Of a stretch of 64,000 bases of DNA, positions 22,604 to 34,421 are shown in pieces. The DNA comes from Tomocerus qinae. Its lineage: Eukaryota > Arthropoda > Collembola > Entomobryomorpha > Tomoceridae. Location of the stretch: contig CM034547.1 of the NCBI GenBank assembly GCA_020055645.1, positions 1,736,001-1,800,000 on the forward strand, read 5' to 3'. A program made the translations under genes and the position numbers. A model generated the notes under the pieces. That model saw nothing but the letters and a program-made list of their open reading frames with translations, searched no databases and was not told where the DNA came from. Position 1 is the stretch's first letter. The number at the start of each line of letters is the position of its first letter.

Positions 22604-22869
22604 GAATCAACTCAAAAACCAATAGACCTACAAAAAAGTTTAAATAGGGAAACAGATAGTCCACAATCCCCTGCATTAGGCTCCGAAAGAATATTTCAAA
22701 CATATTGGTCCAATCTGGAGATATAAACGTTTTCGTGTGGAATTTGCAATTAATCGCAACTACAGAGAAAAGTTTAAAATATTCTTTCGGAGCCGAATGC
22801 TGTGGGTTATGGAGCATCTTTTTCCCTATTTAAACTTTGTTGTAGCTCTTTTGGTTTTTGAGTTGATTC
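22604..22869. mobile_element. Foldback element, 266 bp
   Basis: GAATCAACTCAAAAACCAA is inverted at the right end, and the arms extend about 95 bp to AATATTCTTTCGGAGCC. Just outside the right end, AAAAAAAGTTAAGAGGCAAT resembles the subterminal word of the foldback at 3136-4101, which suggests related elements. Confidence 0.65.
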
Positions 22870-23234
22870 TTTTGGTGCAAAAAAAGTTAAGAGGCAATAT
22901 GATAGTCAGAATAATTTGCCGGTTGCCAACATACGCTTCCCTTAAGCTTCTAATCTTTGATATCGAGTATGTTCGGTGTGCTGGATGACAACCAATACCT
23001 TGCCAACCGGATGTCATGATGGGTTGGATGAGATGTTTATCAAAAGATATTCGTCAATTACCTACCTACCTATATCATATCAATAGTATAAAGCTGAGGT
23101 GGAATTGCGCAATAAATAGAGTTTCAACATTTTTCTAGCACATCTAATGTGCTAGGTTTCAACTTGTCAGCTAATAATACCTTTGATTGCTTGCTACATT
23201 TTGCATTCTTGGTATTCATATCCCTGGGTTCGCA

Positions 23235-23790
23235 ACCAGTGGTCAGTGACCAGTCGGCTAAAATGGCTGGCTAAGTTGGCCGGCCGATTGGTTGAAATTC
23301 TTTGTTAGCCAGTGGCTAAAATGGCCAAAAATGGGGCTGTTAAATGTAATATATAGATTTAGTATGTGCACGCCACCTATTCATGCAATTCTATTTGGTG
23401 GCGCGCGTTACTTGTTACTTCTTTGTTTTAATTTTCTATCTTGTTTTATCCTGTCATTTTTATTCAGTCTGAGAGTAGAGCTCAACCGATTAAGTAGAGT
23501 GAGTTTTCTCATGGTATGCGTACCTAACTGCTCTGTCGATAATTTCATATTTTCTGAATTTTCTGTTTAATTTTGTGAATTGATTGTTCTGATTTAGTGT
23601 TAGCTGCGGCGAATAAATCACATCTAAATCTAGTTAATAGCAACTGTTCACAAAAACAATAATTTTTTGGCATTAACCTATAGTTGATAGTTTAACAGTT
23701 AACTAACATTCGAACCGTTGATACTTTTATCGGGTAGATAATCGTCACTCAACAGGGGCTATATGAACTGAGAAAATCCCCCTGGTCTGT
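23235..23790. mobile_element. hAT-like MITE copy, interrupted
   Basis: Starts CCAGTGGTCAGTGACCAGTC and goes on GGCTAAAATGGCTGGC. It matches the reverse complement of the element at 24008-24228 up to GGGGCT at about 23335, then after roughly 420 bp of other sequence resumes near 23757 (GGGGCTATATGAACTGAG). The intervening piece is probably an insertion. Confidence 0.5.
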
Positions 23791-23944
23791 GGAAGCGACC
23801 CACGAAGTTTTAGATTTATTCTAGCTTTATTTTAGTTAGTTTTTGAATAAAAGTAAACTTTTGGACAGCATCTATAACCATTGTACAGTAAACCGGACGT
23901 CTTAAAAATACACATTAGGCTCAGATTTGGTCCATGAATTTCCA

Positions 23945-24335
23945 TATTATAATCGTAGACTTGATAAAGCAATAAATATATCTATATATTTATACATATG
24001 TGTGTACCAGTGTTCCATTTTAGCCGGCTAAAATGGCCGAAAATCATGGTTTTTTAAATTTCCCGCCAAATCAAGGGTGATTTCCTCAGTTCACATAGCC
24101 CCATTTGACTATTTTTGGCAATTTCAGCCATTTTAGTCACATTTCAGGCTAGCCAAGAATTTCAACCAACAGGCTGGCAAATTTAGCCAGCCATTATAGC
24201 CGACCAGCCGGCTGGTCATCGAACAGTGGTCTGTACGTGTGGTAGGGTAATCCCAATTACAAAATGCGCAAGCGCGTATGCAATGCATATTACATAAAAC
24301 AATGAATTACACTCTGGGTTAATAATATATTAGCT
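23945..24335. repeat. Dispersed repeat copy, split by a MITE
   Basis: TATTATAATCGTAGACTTGA and, beyond the MITE, GCGCAAGCGCGTATGCAATG also occur together and uninterrupted at about 55866-56030. Family unknown; no coding capacity. Confidence 0.7.
24008..24228. mobile_element. hAT-like MITE, 221 bp, with 8-bp duplication
   Basis: Termini CAGTGTTC and its near-complement at the right, with AGCCGGCT words in both arms. GTGTGTAC (24000-24007) and GTCTGTAC (24229-24236) form an 8-bp duplication with one mismatch. The uninterrupted copy near 55925 has GTCTGTAC once, which serves as an empty site. The 8-bp duplication and CAGTG end fit hAT. Confidence 0.8.
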
Positions 24336-24524
24336 TATACAACAATACAACTTACACACGACGTGCAGCTCAATATCCCTCTGGTCCTCGTTCATATCAT
24401 ACTCACTCCAGCTAAGCTCCAGCCTCTTGTGTCACACTTGTGTCTTGTATCAATATCAATTTTATTATCAACATATAACAACTAATGCGTTGTAGTGGTC
24501 TGGTAAAGGTAACATATACTAAAA

Positions 24525-24675
24525 GGTGAAGTGGCGGTGGAGGGATGACGACGCCGGAGCGCAGTTCATACTTCAGCTCCGGAGCATTTTAGGAGAGATT
24601 TGGAAAAACTCATTGACCCCATGCGCCTCTATGAGAAATTAAACGAACTTCTTGAGGAAGTTCTATCTGAAATCG
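24525..24675 (+). repeat. Dispersed repeat with a shared IDPMR-coding word
   Basis: About 150 bp match, inverted, the segment 53015-53185 (CTCATTGACCCCATGCGCC is shared). In one frame both read LIDPMR and continue without a stop for some 20 residues. It may be a decayed coding element or a SINE-like repeat; the function is not recognised. Confidence 0.4.
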
Positions 24676-26065
24676 GCACTTTTAATTTTTAAATGCGACA
24701 CCTGGATAAGTAGTCAACAAGTCGATGAACGGAATAGCCTTAATATATTGCATTGGAGAAAGAAGTACTTTTAAGGAATCCTTTAGGAGTAAAGTCTTTT
24801 AGGAGTGATTTTAAAATTTTACAACGTACTCGGTTAAAACAACCTTTTCTGCGTTTTTAGAGACCAGCCTTGTCTTTCTAGTTTCTACGACCAGCATTCT
24901 CGGAGGAGTTACAAGTTTTCCAAAAAAGTATTTTTCAGTATTGTCATAGATGAAATTTCTATGTCTCTATGTACTTTTAAAACGAAGCCATAGATACTTC
25001 CCCGTAACCTTTACTGGACATTTTTAAATGAATTTCCCCGTATTTTGAAAATACCTGAACCTTAGAATTTTTGTAATAATTTTTAAATACAGCTAATAGT
25101 TGCTAGATGCCTCCCTTTCTAAATTTAGACAAATTTTACTGGGAGCCTAGTGTACTTATAAAGCAGAAGAGACATGTCTTCATACTATAAAAAATATCTA
25201 CTAAATAGATAGTGCATACTTAATAATTTGTATGGAAGGAGTATAAAATATGTGAGGGAGTTTTGTCTTGACGGGTGATTATTACCAAGATATTTTTTAT
25301 CTGATGCCATTGTTAGCGAGATGTATTATGCATGTAAGATAGCTTTGCATGGGTAGACATAAAGAAATAAAGGAAGCCGTCTTATTGTACAATATTGTCT
25401 GCATGCATATTGGTCTGTCAATCACCAGGCTTCGCTTAACAATGAACAAACCTACTGCAGTCACTTCGACTTTTCTGTTTTCTATTTCTTTTCCTAATTA
25501 CCAGTCCTGTAGCTGTAGCTGTCCAAGTTGATAATTTAGCAACGTATAATACTTTCATGTGGCTAATTCCACATTTGAAGAATTTGGGAGAAGCTTTAAA
25601 AGTGCACATAACTAAGCACGAACATTATCGGGATATGAAGGATGTAATAGACTGAATTGATTGAAAGGGAACCACAATAATAAATAAAATAAATTCCACC
25701 TTTTGACACACCGTAATTATTCCAACACGTCTAACTGCAGAGGTACCAAATCCAAACCCACACCAAAGGCATTTTTACTACTTATGTATAAGTATTACTA
25801 GTACTAAAATATTACCTTATGTAATTGTATGGATAGAGGTATTTGGGGCATGTGAATAGTAAGTTTGGGAATTCGATCTATTACTAGTGATACATGTAAT
25901 ATTGTAACATGAGGGAGCGACACAAGATGACATAATTGGCGGCCAACATATCCTTATAGTATTTGTATTGAACTGTATAGACATAGACATAGATGAATAG
26001 AAAAACGAACATATTGAACGGGGCGTATCCATTGTCATCCAATTTTGATCTTCAATGAGAGGAGT
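24676..26065. other. Non-coding, with a fragment of the 3136-4101 foldback
   Basis: 24845-24930 carries TCTGCGTTTTTAGAGACCAG and related words from the foldback arm at 3.4 kb. 24772-24810 carries inverted CTTTAGGAGT words related to those at 5.94 kb. No gene is seen. Confidence 0.5.
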
Positions 26066-26618
26066 GTACACCTTATGTGTATATGTCGTAGTATAACTCA
26101 ACCATCTGTACAACCGCGCCATTGTACTAGTATAACTGTTCCTCGGCCGCTATACTAGGATAACCGACCCTCGAGGTTTCAGTACAACTGTTCCATTTTT
26201 AAATACATTGCAAAGCATGAGTTAATAAGACAATTATGCTGCTTTATAATGATTATGATTATAATTTATGCTCAAAATCTTATTAGCTTGATTTACTCAG
26301 TCAAATAGTGATAATTACAAAAACCAAATGATTAAAATATGGGTAGAAACGTAAAAGAACAATTAATTGCACTTAACATTCTTACATGTATTGCCAACAT
26401 GACACTTTGTACCACAGGGTATGTCATTCTTTTTACATGGACATCTATTAGTTTGGCAATCCGTCTTGCATTTGCAGATTGATTGTCTACTGTAGGAAGT
26501 TACCGACCTTAGGGCAGTGATGTACTTAATTGTATTAGTTGGCCATGCCACTGTGTTTATTTCGGCTTCAGGAGGATTTAAATCAGTGTACAAAATACCA
26601 TTTACCACTTACCAGTGG
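26066..26618 (-). repeat. Left arm of a long palindrome split by BEL
   Basis: About 500 bp (26066-26568) are the inverted counterpart of 34818-35313, with only scattered differences. The inner end, up to 26618, also pairs with 34422 onward (CCACTTACCA against TGGTAAGTGG). Confidence 0.85.
26363..26608 (-). CDS. Cys-rich CXC-like protein fragment, left copy
   Basis: 81 residues; the C-terminal part carries 11 cysteines in the order CKCKTDC, RCPCKKNDIPC, KCHV, CKNVKC. This recalls Cys-rich tails found in some animal transposon-derived integrase-like proteins and CXC-type domains. It duplicates the C-terminus of the frame at 34584-35021 but has a different N-terminal part. Function unknown; probably a remnant carried in both palindrome arms. 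Confidence 0.45.
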   Translation of the reverse strand: MVNGILYTDLNPPEAEINTVAWPTNTIKYITALRSVTSYSRQSICKCKTDCQTNRCPCKKNDIPCGTKCHVGNTCKNVKCN

Positions 26619-26948
26619 TGGATGATAGATAGTTTGTAAGGCTATCTCTTGTTGTAGTTTTGCTAACTACGGTGAAAAATATGTAGAAAAAGAACCACTA
26701 GTTTTAACACTAAAAACTAGTTTATTAACACATAAATTTCATATAAATAATCAATATTTTAACTTTTCTCCTGTTATTCCGACAGCGAGAAATGAGTGCG
26801 TGTCTATTGGACCGTTCCAGAACTGCGACTGATTCATTTCATGATTTCTCTGATACTTATCATCAATTTAACCAAATAACAATTTAACATATAATACAAT
26901 TACTTAATAGCTATGGTGATGTAAATCATGCACTATTTGTCTGATCCA
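26619..26948 (-). repeat. BEL 3' LTR (plus-strand left copy)
   Basis: Read on the minus strand it begins TGGATCAGAC and ends ATCATCCA; 330 bp. Confidence 0.93.
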
Positions 26949-29077
26949 TCCTTCCCCTCGTGAAGAACTTGTGGTTCATTCACAATCTTCGGAAGCACGT
27001 CCAGGATACAAAGCTTTGACGTTGGTCTCCGGTATACACCAGTGGATGTCTTGACGTCGGCGACTCTTACTTGACCGTCTTTTCCAGGGTGGACCTCAAC
27101 GATAATTCCTTTGGGCCAGTGGCTCCGCTCCAAATTTCCATCGGCTACAATGACGATGTCCCCAACCTTAATCGGCGTTATTTTCTTAAACCATTTGGTC
27201 CGTTTAGTTAAAGTAGGTAAATACTCGCGTACCCAGCGTTTCCAGAAACAATTAGCCAATTCCTGAGCTACTCTCCATTGCTTTCTGGAACACAAATCTA
27301 TTTTGCTGAATTTTCCGGGAAAAGTGACACCACTTGTAGTCCCCAGCAGAAAATGATTTGGAGTTAATGCTTCTGAGTCATTAACATCAATCGAAACGTG
27401 AGTCAAAGGTCGAGAATTAACGATGAGTTCTGTTTCCACTAAGAGGGTGTGAAGCAGCTCTTCCCTCGGCGATCTCTCTTGAAGGCAATTTTTCAGTGAT
27501 ACCTTCACTGATTTGACCAGACTTTCCCACGTCCCTCCAAAATTCGGTGATGCGGGTGGACTGTACACCCATTCAATTCCTTTAGCTGAAAGGGTGGACA
27601 TAATTTTCATTTGGTCCAAATCATTCAACGATTTCTTAAGCTCATTGTCGGCTCCGTGGAAATTAGTTCCATTGTCCGAATATATTTTTTCTGGATACCC
27701 TCTTCTGCCAATAAACCTCCTTATGGCCATGATTGCAGAGTCCGTTGACAAACTAGCTGCAATTTCCAGATGAATCGCACGGACTGACATGCAGGTAAAG
27801 ACAACGATCCATCGTTTCTCATGTCTTCTTCCTACTGTTACAGTTATGGGGCCTAAATAATCCATTCCGGTGACCATAAATGGACGTGGCTGTTTTTTCA
27901 TGCGAATTTCGGGAAGTAGTCCCATTTCAGGTACTTCCGGTTTTGCTCTTCGAATTTTACATGTCATACAGTCGTTCCAAGACTTTTTGACAGCTGACCT
28001 TAACCCAGGAATCCAAAATCTCTGACGGATTTCGTTACAAACGAATTCTTGTCCGTAGTGTCGGGCTAATCTATGATAATGTTGAATTATCAACTTCGTA
28101 ATTTCATGCTTACTGTTGAGGATAACAGGAAATTTTATTTCATTATCCAGTTCCTCCGCCTTTGACAATCTTCCTTTCACACGTAGAATTTCATCTTCAT
28201 CGAGATACGGTGAAAGTTGGTATAGATTACTACTAGTAGAAATTTCTTTTCCAGACTTTAAATGAGAAATTTCATTTAGGTACACATCTGACTGACACTG
28301 CCTCCAGATTATTTTCTCAGCCGCTGCAAGTTCCTCGGGAAGTAGTTCGATAGTTGACTGCATTTGAGTATTCTTACATTTTGCAATAAAATTAATAACA
28401 AATCTTCTCATCCATGCCGTAGAGCAAACAAGCTTTATCCAACAGTTGAGCTTGGAATAATTTGGTACAAAGGACTTTTTCTCAGTCGTAGCATGCACAA
28501 ATTCAGATTTCATTTCCAAATCTTCTTCTCTCACTGTACTATCAGCCTCAATTTCCATTTTTGGCCATTCTGTCTCTGGTAATTTCAGAAATCCTGGACC
28601 ATTCAGCCACCGACTTTCTCCAGAGAGATCAGAAAGTTTGCAGTCCCGCGTAGCTTCATCTGCTACATTTTCCAATGTGGGAATCCATCTCCATTCACAA
28701 ACATCGGTAGTCTCTAAGATTTCTCCTACTCTGACAGCAACAAAGGGTTTGTATGTTCTCGCATCACTGTGTAACCAGCTTATCACAGTCTTCGAGTCAG
28801 ACCAGAAGAAACGAGAATTTATTTCAATTTCATGTCCTGTAATAAGGGTTTCTGCTAATCTTGAAGCCATAAGAGCAGCCTGCAACTCCAGCCTTGGAAT
28901 TGACATGGGCTTTAAAGGGGAAACTCTTGTTTTTGCCATCATTATTGTCACGTTTATTTCTTCAGCCGTTTTAACTCGCAGGTATGAAATAGCTGCAAAG
29001 GCCTTCTCGCTTGCATCGCAGAAGGTGTGTAATTGAACATCAAGAGCCATTTCCATTTTCATACAATAACATCGTGG
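26933..29077 (-). pseudogene. BEL pol: RNase H, integrase and C-terminal domain
   Basis: The open frame 29062-26933 (709 residues) starts inside pol after the foldback. It has RNase H (TFCDASEKAFAA at 13-24, SIPRLELQAAL, FWSDSKTVI), an integrase zinc finger (H330, H335, C365, C368) and the catalytic triad D401 (GMDYLGP), D463 (YSDNGTNF) and E513 (GGTWESLVK), then a DUF5641-like tail with LTPNHFLLG and GDIVIVADGN. Its natural start is upstream, in the other half of pol. The frame reaches 16 bases into the LTR. All three catalytic acids remain, so the damage is the insertion, not decay. Confidence 0.93.
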
Positions 29078-29679
29078 AAGGCGATGGCACAGACCTTATG
29101 GGAAATTGGTGGCCGACAGATTTGGCTATAATTTTTATATGTTGTAGCCCTATTTATGTGGACCAAAACTCCCTCTAGCCAAAACCCCAGATGGCGCTTC
29201 GTTCTCGAGATATCTGGGGTCAAAAATTGACCCAACGACATGTCATATATCTTATACTATCAACACTTTAACAACAAATGACCCATCATTCGAAAGGTAT
29301 TAATAAAGCCATTCCAATGAGTGCAATATTATACTTCCACGATACATAGGTCAAAGGGTAATAGCCTCAAAAGGGTATTAGGTGATTTGGTCCTTTCACA
29401 ATATATATTAAATGGAGTCGAGTGACATATCATTCGACAGCATTTTGAAAGGAGACCAAAATGAGCACAGTATTGTACTTCTATAACGCAAAGGTCAAAG
29501 GTGAGCAGCTTATACAATCAACTAGGTGATTTGGTCATTTCGCTTTTAGCACTAAACAACGTTGAAGGACACATCATTCGAAAGAATATTGTAAACTGAT
29601 TTAAATAAAGTAAAAAATATGCTTCCAAAACGCAAAGGTCAAAGGTTAAAAGCTTTTACATGGCATCACAGTCCAGTGG

Positions 29680-29719
29680 TTAGGATAGGTTAGGTTAGGT
29701 TAGGTTAGGTTAGGTTAGG
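29680..29719 (+). repeat. (TTAGG)n telomere-like tract
   Basis: Six or seven uninterrupted AGGTT pentamers. TTAGG is the common arthropod telomere unit. The tract lies at the centre of the foldback. Confidence 0.85.
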
Positions 29720-29845
29720 ACTTAGCATGGGGATTTAACATGGGACTTAGCATGGGGACTTAACATGGGACTTAGCATGGGGACTTAACATGGGACTTAG
29801 CATGGGGACTTAACATGGGACTTAGCATGGGACTTAGCATGGGTA
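29720..29845 (+). repeat. 25-bp minisatellite
   Basis: About five units alternating ACTTAGCATGGGG and ACTTAACATGGG. Confidence 0.85.
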
Positions 29846-30548
29846 TTTGTTGTTTAGTGCTAAATGTGAAATGACCAAATCACCTAGTTGCTTGTATGAG
29901 CTGCTAACCTTTGACGTTTGGGTTATGGAAGTACATTACGGTGTCATTTGGATTGCCTTTCAAAATGCTGTCGAATGATATAACACTCCACTGCATTTAA
30001 TATATAACGTGAAGTGATAACATCGTCTGATGCCATGTAAAAGCTTTTAACCTTTGACCTTTGCGTTTTGGAAGCATATTTTTTACTTTATTTAAATCAG
30101 TTTACAATATTCTTTCGAATGATGTGTCCTTCAACGTTGTTTAGTGCTAAAAGCGAAATGACCAAATCACCTAGTTGATTGTATAAGCTGCTCACCTTTG
30201 ACCTTTGCGTTATAGAAGTACAATACTGTGCTCATTTTGGTCTCCTTTCAAAATGCTGTCGAATGATATGTCACTCGACTCCATTTAATATATATTGTGA
30301 AAGGACCAAATCACCTAATACCCTTTTGAGGCTATTACCCTTTGACCTATGTATCGTGGAAGTATAATATTGCACTCATTGGAATGGCTTTATTAATACC
30401 TTTCGAATGATGGGTCATTTGTTGTTAAAGTGTTGATAGTATAAGATATATGACATGTCGTTGGGTCAATTTTTGACCCCAGATATCTCGAGAACGAAGC
30501 GCCATCTGGGGTTTTGGCTAGAGGGAGTTTTGGTCCACATAAATAGGG

Positions 30549-33500
30549 CTACAACATATAAAAATTATAGCCAAATCTGTCGGCCACCAATTTCCCATAA
30601 GGTCTGTGCCATCGCCTTTTCAGCCTGGGGATATCCTGCAGTTCTGCAATCCAGCTAAGCCATTTTTCATAAATGCTATCGGATACCTCATCATCCCAGC
30701 CGATTCCTGTTCTCCATACATCCTGCATAATGATTTTTGCTTTCACCGTGAAATGTGACAAAAATCCAAGTGGGTCATACATAGACATCACGAGCCTCAA
30801 AATTTCCCGTTTTGTCGGTCTTTTCTTTCCAGAAATGATGTCATCCTTGACCTTGCTGAACTTGCATAGAAATACGAAATTGTCAGAATTAGGATTCCAT
30901 TGTAATCCTAGCACTCTCTCCATTGGTAAGTCAGACTCCAGGTTCAGATCCTTGTCTTCTATGCATCTTAATTCTTGGGGGATTAACTGTAGTACTTCCT
31001 TAGAACTACAAGTCCAGTTTCGGATTTCAAATCCTCCCATTTTATGTACATAAATTACATCACGAATGATTTTGATGGCTCTATCCTCGTCATGAGCAGA
31101 GTCCAGATAGTCGTCAACATAATGACGGGTGGTGATTGCTTTCACAGCGTCTGGATATTCATCAACAAATTCCTTTGCATTTTTATTTTTCACTTCTTGA
31201 GCTAAGCAAGGTGAACAAGTGGCTCCAAATGTCATTACAGGAACAACGTAGACATCTGGATTTCGATTCCTGTCAGCTCCTCGCCACAAAAATCTCTGAG
31301 CTTGTTGATCTTCAGCCCGAATGTTCACCTGATGAAACATCTCCTTGATGTCCGCAGTGAAACCGATTTTCTTCTGACGAAATTTAAATAAAACCGTAAT
31401 CAGTGAACATAGATTATCCGGTCCCTGCATCAAATTGTCGTTCAGACTTGATCCATGACTTTTTGCGGCTGCATCAAAGACAAATCGCAACTTTCCTGGT
31501 TTATTAGGATTATAAACCCCAAAATGCGGCAAATACCATGTCTTTCCTGTTTCAGTTGCAGCTTCCTCCGGAGACAATTTCCTAGCGTAGCCTTTTTGTA
31601 CATATTCAGCAATCTTTTTATGATATTCCAATGCAAAGTTAGGATCCTTGTCCATTTTTCTTTCCATGTACTGCAATCTACGGAAAGCTACACACTTACT
31701 CTCGGGAAGAGTGACATCTTCTTTTCTCCACAGAAGACCTGTTTCCCATCGATCAGCTACACGCTTAGTGTACTTATCCATGATTTGAATACATCTTTCG
31801 TCTTCCCTTGACCGTAAAGGTTGACTGCAAACTTTTACTCCAAAAGCTTCAGTACTAAATGATTCTTTTACAAGTTGATGTAGTTCATCCTCCTCATCCT
31901 TTATGCGCAAATGGTGAATAAAATCATCTACTCTTCCATTAAAATAGGATGTTTTTCCATGCACAGTCCATCCTAGTCGAGTGCGAGTAGCACAAGGTCC
32001 ATTGGCAGGTCCTTCAATCAATTCCACTGGATTGATTAGATGCGAATGGTCTTGTCCAATGAGGATTGTGGGCACAGCATTTTTTAGGTAAACTGTAGGA
32101 ATGTCCTGTAGGTACGTCCATTTTTCCGACAGTTTTCTTCCGTTTATTGTCTGAATTGGCAAATCCAGTTTCTCTACTGTTTTTACGTTTTTTAATTCAT
32201 AAGTTTCTTCACAATTCTTTCCCATGACTTCCAGATTAACTCGGAGAGATTTTTTAACTGTGTTTGTCATGTTTGTGATTCCTTTCAGGTGTAGACAATT
32301 CTCTTTTCCAGACAGACCAAGCATTTTTGCTACAGATGCTTCCATCAAAGTTGCAGTAGATCCATCATCCAAGAATGCGTAGGTGGAGAATTGTTTTCCG
32401 TTGCTTTTCAATGTAACAGGAACCACCTTTAATAATACGCTATTTTCTACATGCATTACGTGACTGCATTGCTCTTTTTTCACTTCAGAGTTATCTTTTG
32501 TCACTTGTCTGGCTTGATTCTTCTTAATTTTCTTATGCAAATACTTGTGGTGAAATTTGTCACATCCGTCAATTCCACAGGTAACTTTATCTTCACACTC
32601 ATCCAAAGTGTGACCTTCCATTAGGCACCCAAAGCATACTTTCTTATCAAACACAATCTTCCATTTGTTATGCAGATTTTCATTTTTAAATTCATAGCAT
32701 AATGGTAATAAATGATTTTTTCGGCCACAAAGTACACAAGCACACTTATCTGATGTGTCTTGACTGGTGACGTGAACTTTCTCTTTTCTGAAATTCTCAG
32801 CATTTCCTTTCATCTGTTCACGTCGTTTTTCTTCGGAAACTTGTTGACTTCCGACATAACTGGCTGCTTTGGCTAATGGTTTCAACCACAAAGATAAATC
32901 TTTCAGAGATTCTTCTTCTCCAAGAGCCTGAATGTGTTCTCCCCATCTTAGCTTTAAATTAGGTGGGAGTTTTTCAATCAATTTATCGATTAGCATAGGA
33001 TTAATCAAATGCCTGGTACATTTTAAAGATTCAATTGTAGTAACTAGATTTCCTACTGCATTTGAAAAATCTATTAGCATTTCAGGTTTGCTTTCATCAA
33101 TACGAAGCATATTCATCACTTTGGTTTGCAAAGTATTTATGATTAATTTTGGTCTTCCAAAATTAACCTCCAATGTTTCAATGACTTGCGTCAAATTATC
33201 CGGAGTAAACATCATGGATTGTACGGCTTCCAAGGCCTTTCCTTTTAGACATTTCATAAGGCGATCCATGTTCTCGGAGTTTGAATACTGTCCAGCTTCA
33301 GTGGAATTACGAAAACGTGCTATGAAATTAGGCCAGTCAATTGGATTTCCACTAAATGTTGGAAGATCTTTAGAAATTGACTGCCTTGACAGAAACTTCT
33401 TCATGCAATTTTCATTTAGAGAATTATTATTTGATAATTTCTCAAAAACCTTAGAGAGTGCTTGAGTCAATTGGTCAACCGGGGTATCTTCACTCATGCA

Positions 33501-34091
33501 CGGCTGATTTTCGATCCAATCGGCTACTTTTTCATCCTTGGTTCCAGTGTCATGGAGATTTCCAGGTGGAATGACTTCCGATTCCATCTGATCAACAAGA
33601 GCTCCTTCATCATCACTCAGGGCTTGGGAGTCTCCATCTCCATCATTTTCTTCGGCAATTATCTCCTTTTGGATGGCTAATCTTTTATCAATCAGAGATC
33701 TTTCCTTGTCTGCTTTCTCATCTGCAAGTCTTGCTTTTTCTTCTTCTGCTTTCAATTCAGCTTCAAGAATTCGGCGCTTAGTACTACTTGCAATGGATGA
33801 TTTGCTTTTCCTAGAATTCAGGCTTCTGCACGATGCAAATTTCGCTCCAGAATGTAAACTTTCTCCAGAAATGCTGAAAAGATTCGAGATGATAGAGCGA
33901 GTTGCTGGCTGCCTATCCTCCTCCTCTCGACCGCTTTTCCTTGATTTTCGACACCGAATTTCTGGATATATCTCCTCGAAATTATCCGGGAGTTTCTCCC
34001 CTCCAATCCTCTGGCTTTTTCGGACACTTCCGATATTCTGATCTTCAGACATCTTTTCCATAGAGCTAGTCAGGTTTTCTCGAAGGACCAT
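30549..34091 (-). pseudogene. BEL gag, protease and reverse transcriptase
   Basis: 1180 residues read from 34091. A Lys/Glu-rich helical region (about 105-150) precedes a DUF1759-like capsid region (243-390; LPTFSGNPIDWPNF). Cys-rich knuckles follow at 450-515 (CVLCGRKNH, CFGCLMEGH), then the A17 protease with LDDGS (574-578), and the RT with FTADIKEMFHQV (911-922), MTFGATCSP (953-961) and HYVDDYLDS (990-998). The last 20 or so residues, after DIPRLK, come from the inserted foldback. Gag and pol form one frame, usual for BEL. No stop is seen before the insertion. Confidence 0.93.
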
Positions 34092-34421
34092 TGGATGATA
34101 GATAGTTTGTAAGGCTATCTCTTGTTGTAGTTTTGCTAACTACGGTGAAAAATATGTAGAAAAAGAACCACTAGTTTTAACACTAAAAACTAGTTTATTA
34201 ACACATAAATTTCATATAAATAATCAATATTTTAACTTTTCTCCTGTTATTCCGACAGCGAGAAATGAGTGCGTGTCTATTGGACCGTTCCAGAACTGCG
34301 ACTGATTCATTTCATGATTTCTCTGATACTTATCATCAATTTAATCAAATAACAATTTAACATATAATACAATTACTTAATAGCTATGGTGATGTAAATC
34401 ATGCACTATTTGTCTGATCCA
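34092..34421 (-). repeat. BEL 5' LTR (plus-strand right copy)
   Basis: 330 bp, matching 26619-26948 except for one base. The gag ATG lies directly beside it on the minus strand, so there is almost no untranslated leader. Confidence 0.93.

Larger units (their letters stand above)
29078..30627. mobile_element. Near-perfect foldback element inside BEL pol
   Basis: Arms of about 580-590 bp (29078-29655 and 30028-30618) are inverted copies that look identical by eye. The pol frame suggests that the insert ends at 30627, with GG on both sides (29076-29077 and 30628-30629), placing it at an IPR codon context just before RNase H. The arms contain imperfect units of about 150 bp, each with a CCTTTGACCT-type word and TCGAATGAT. 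The centre holds (TTAGG)n, a 25-bp tandem repeat and one diverged extra unit. No coding capacity. Confidence 0.88.
26619..34421 (-). mobile_element. BEL/Pao LTR retrotransposon on the minus strand
   Basis: Two 330-bp LTRs (26619-26948 and 34092-34421) differ by a single base seen by eye (near 26871 against 34344). AGTGG flanks both ends (26614-26618 and 34422-34426). The domain order gag, A17 protease, RT, RNase H, integrase and DUF5641-like tail is that of BEL/Pao. Pol is cut by a foldback element (29078-30627); outside that the frames are open. Confidence 0.95.

Noticed and set aside
28638-29036. 132-residue plus-strand frame opposite BEL pol
   Set aside because: A shadow of the BEL frame on the opposite strand; no independent evidence.
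29680-29719. Interstitial telomere marking a chromosome fusion
   Set aside because: The tract is short and lies inside a dispersed-type foldback within BEL, so it is better explained as part of that element.
26933-34091. CRISPR-like or bacterial reading of the repeated sequences and long ORFs
   Set aside because: The domains are clearly BEL/Pao, and the repeats are LTRs and foldback arms.
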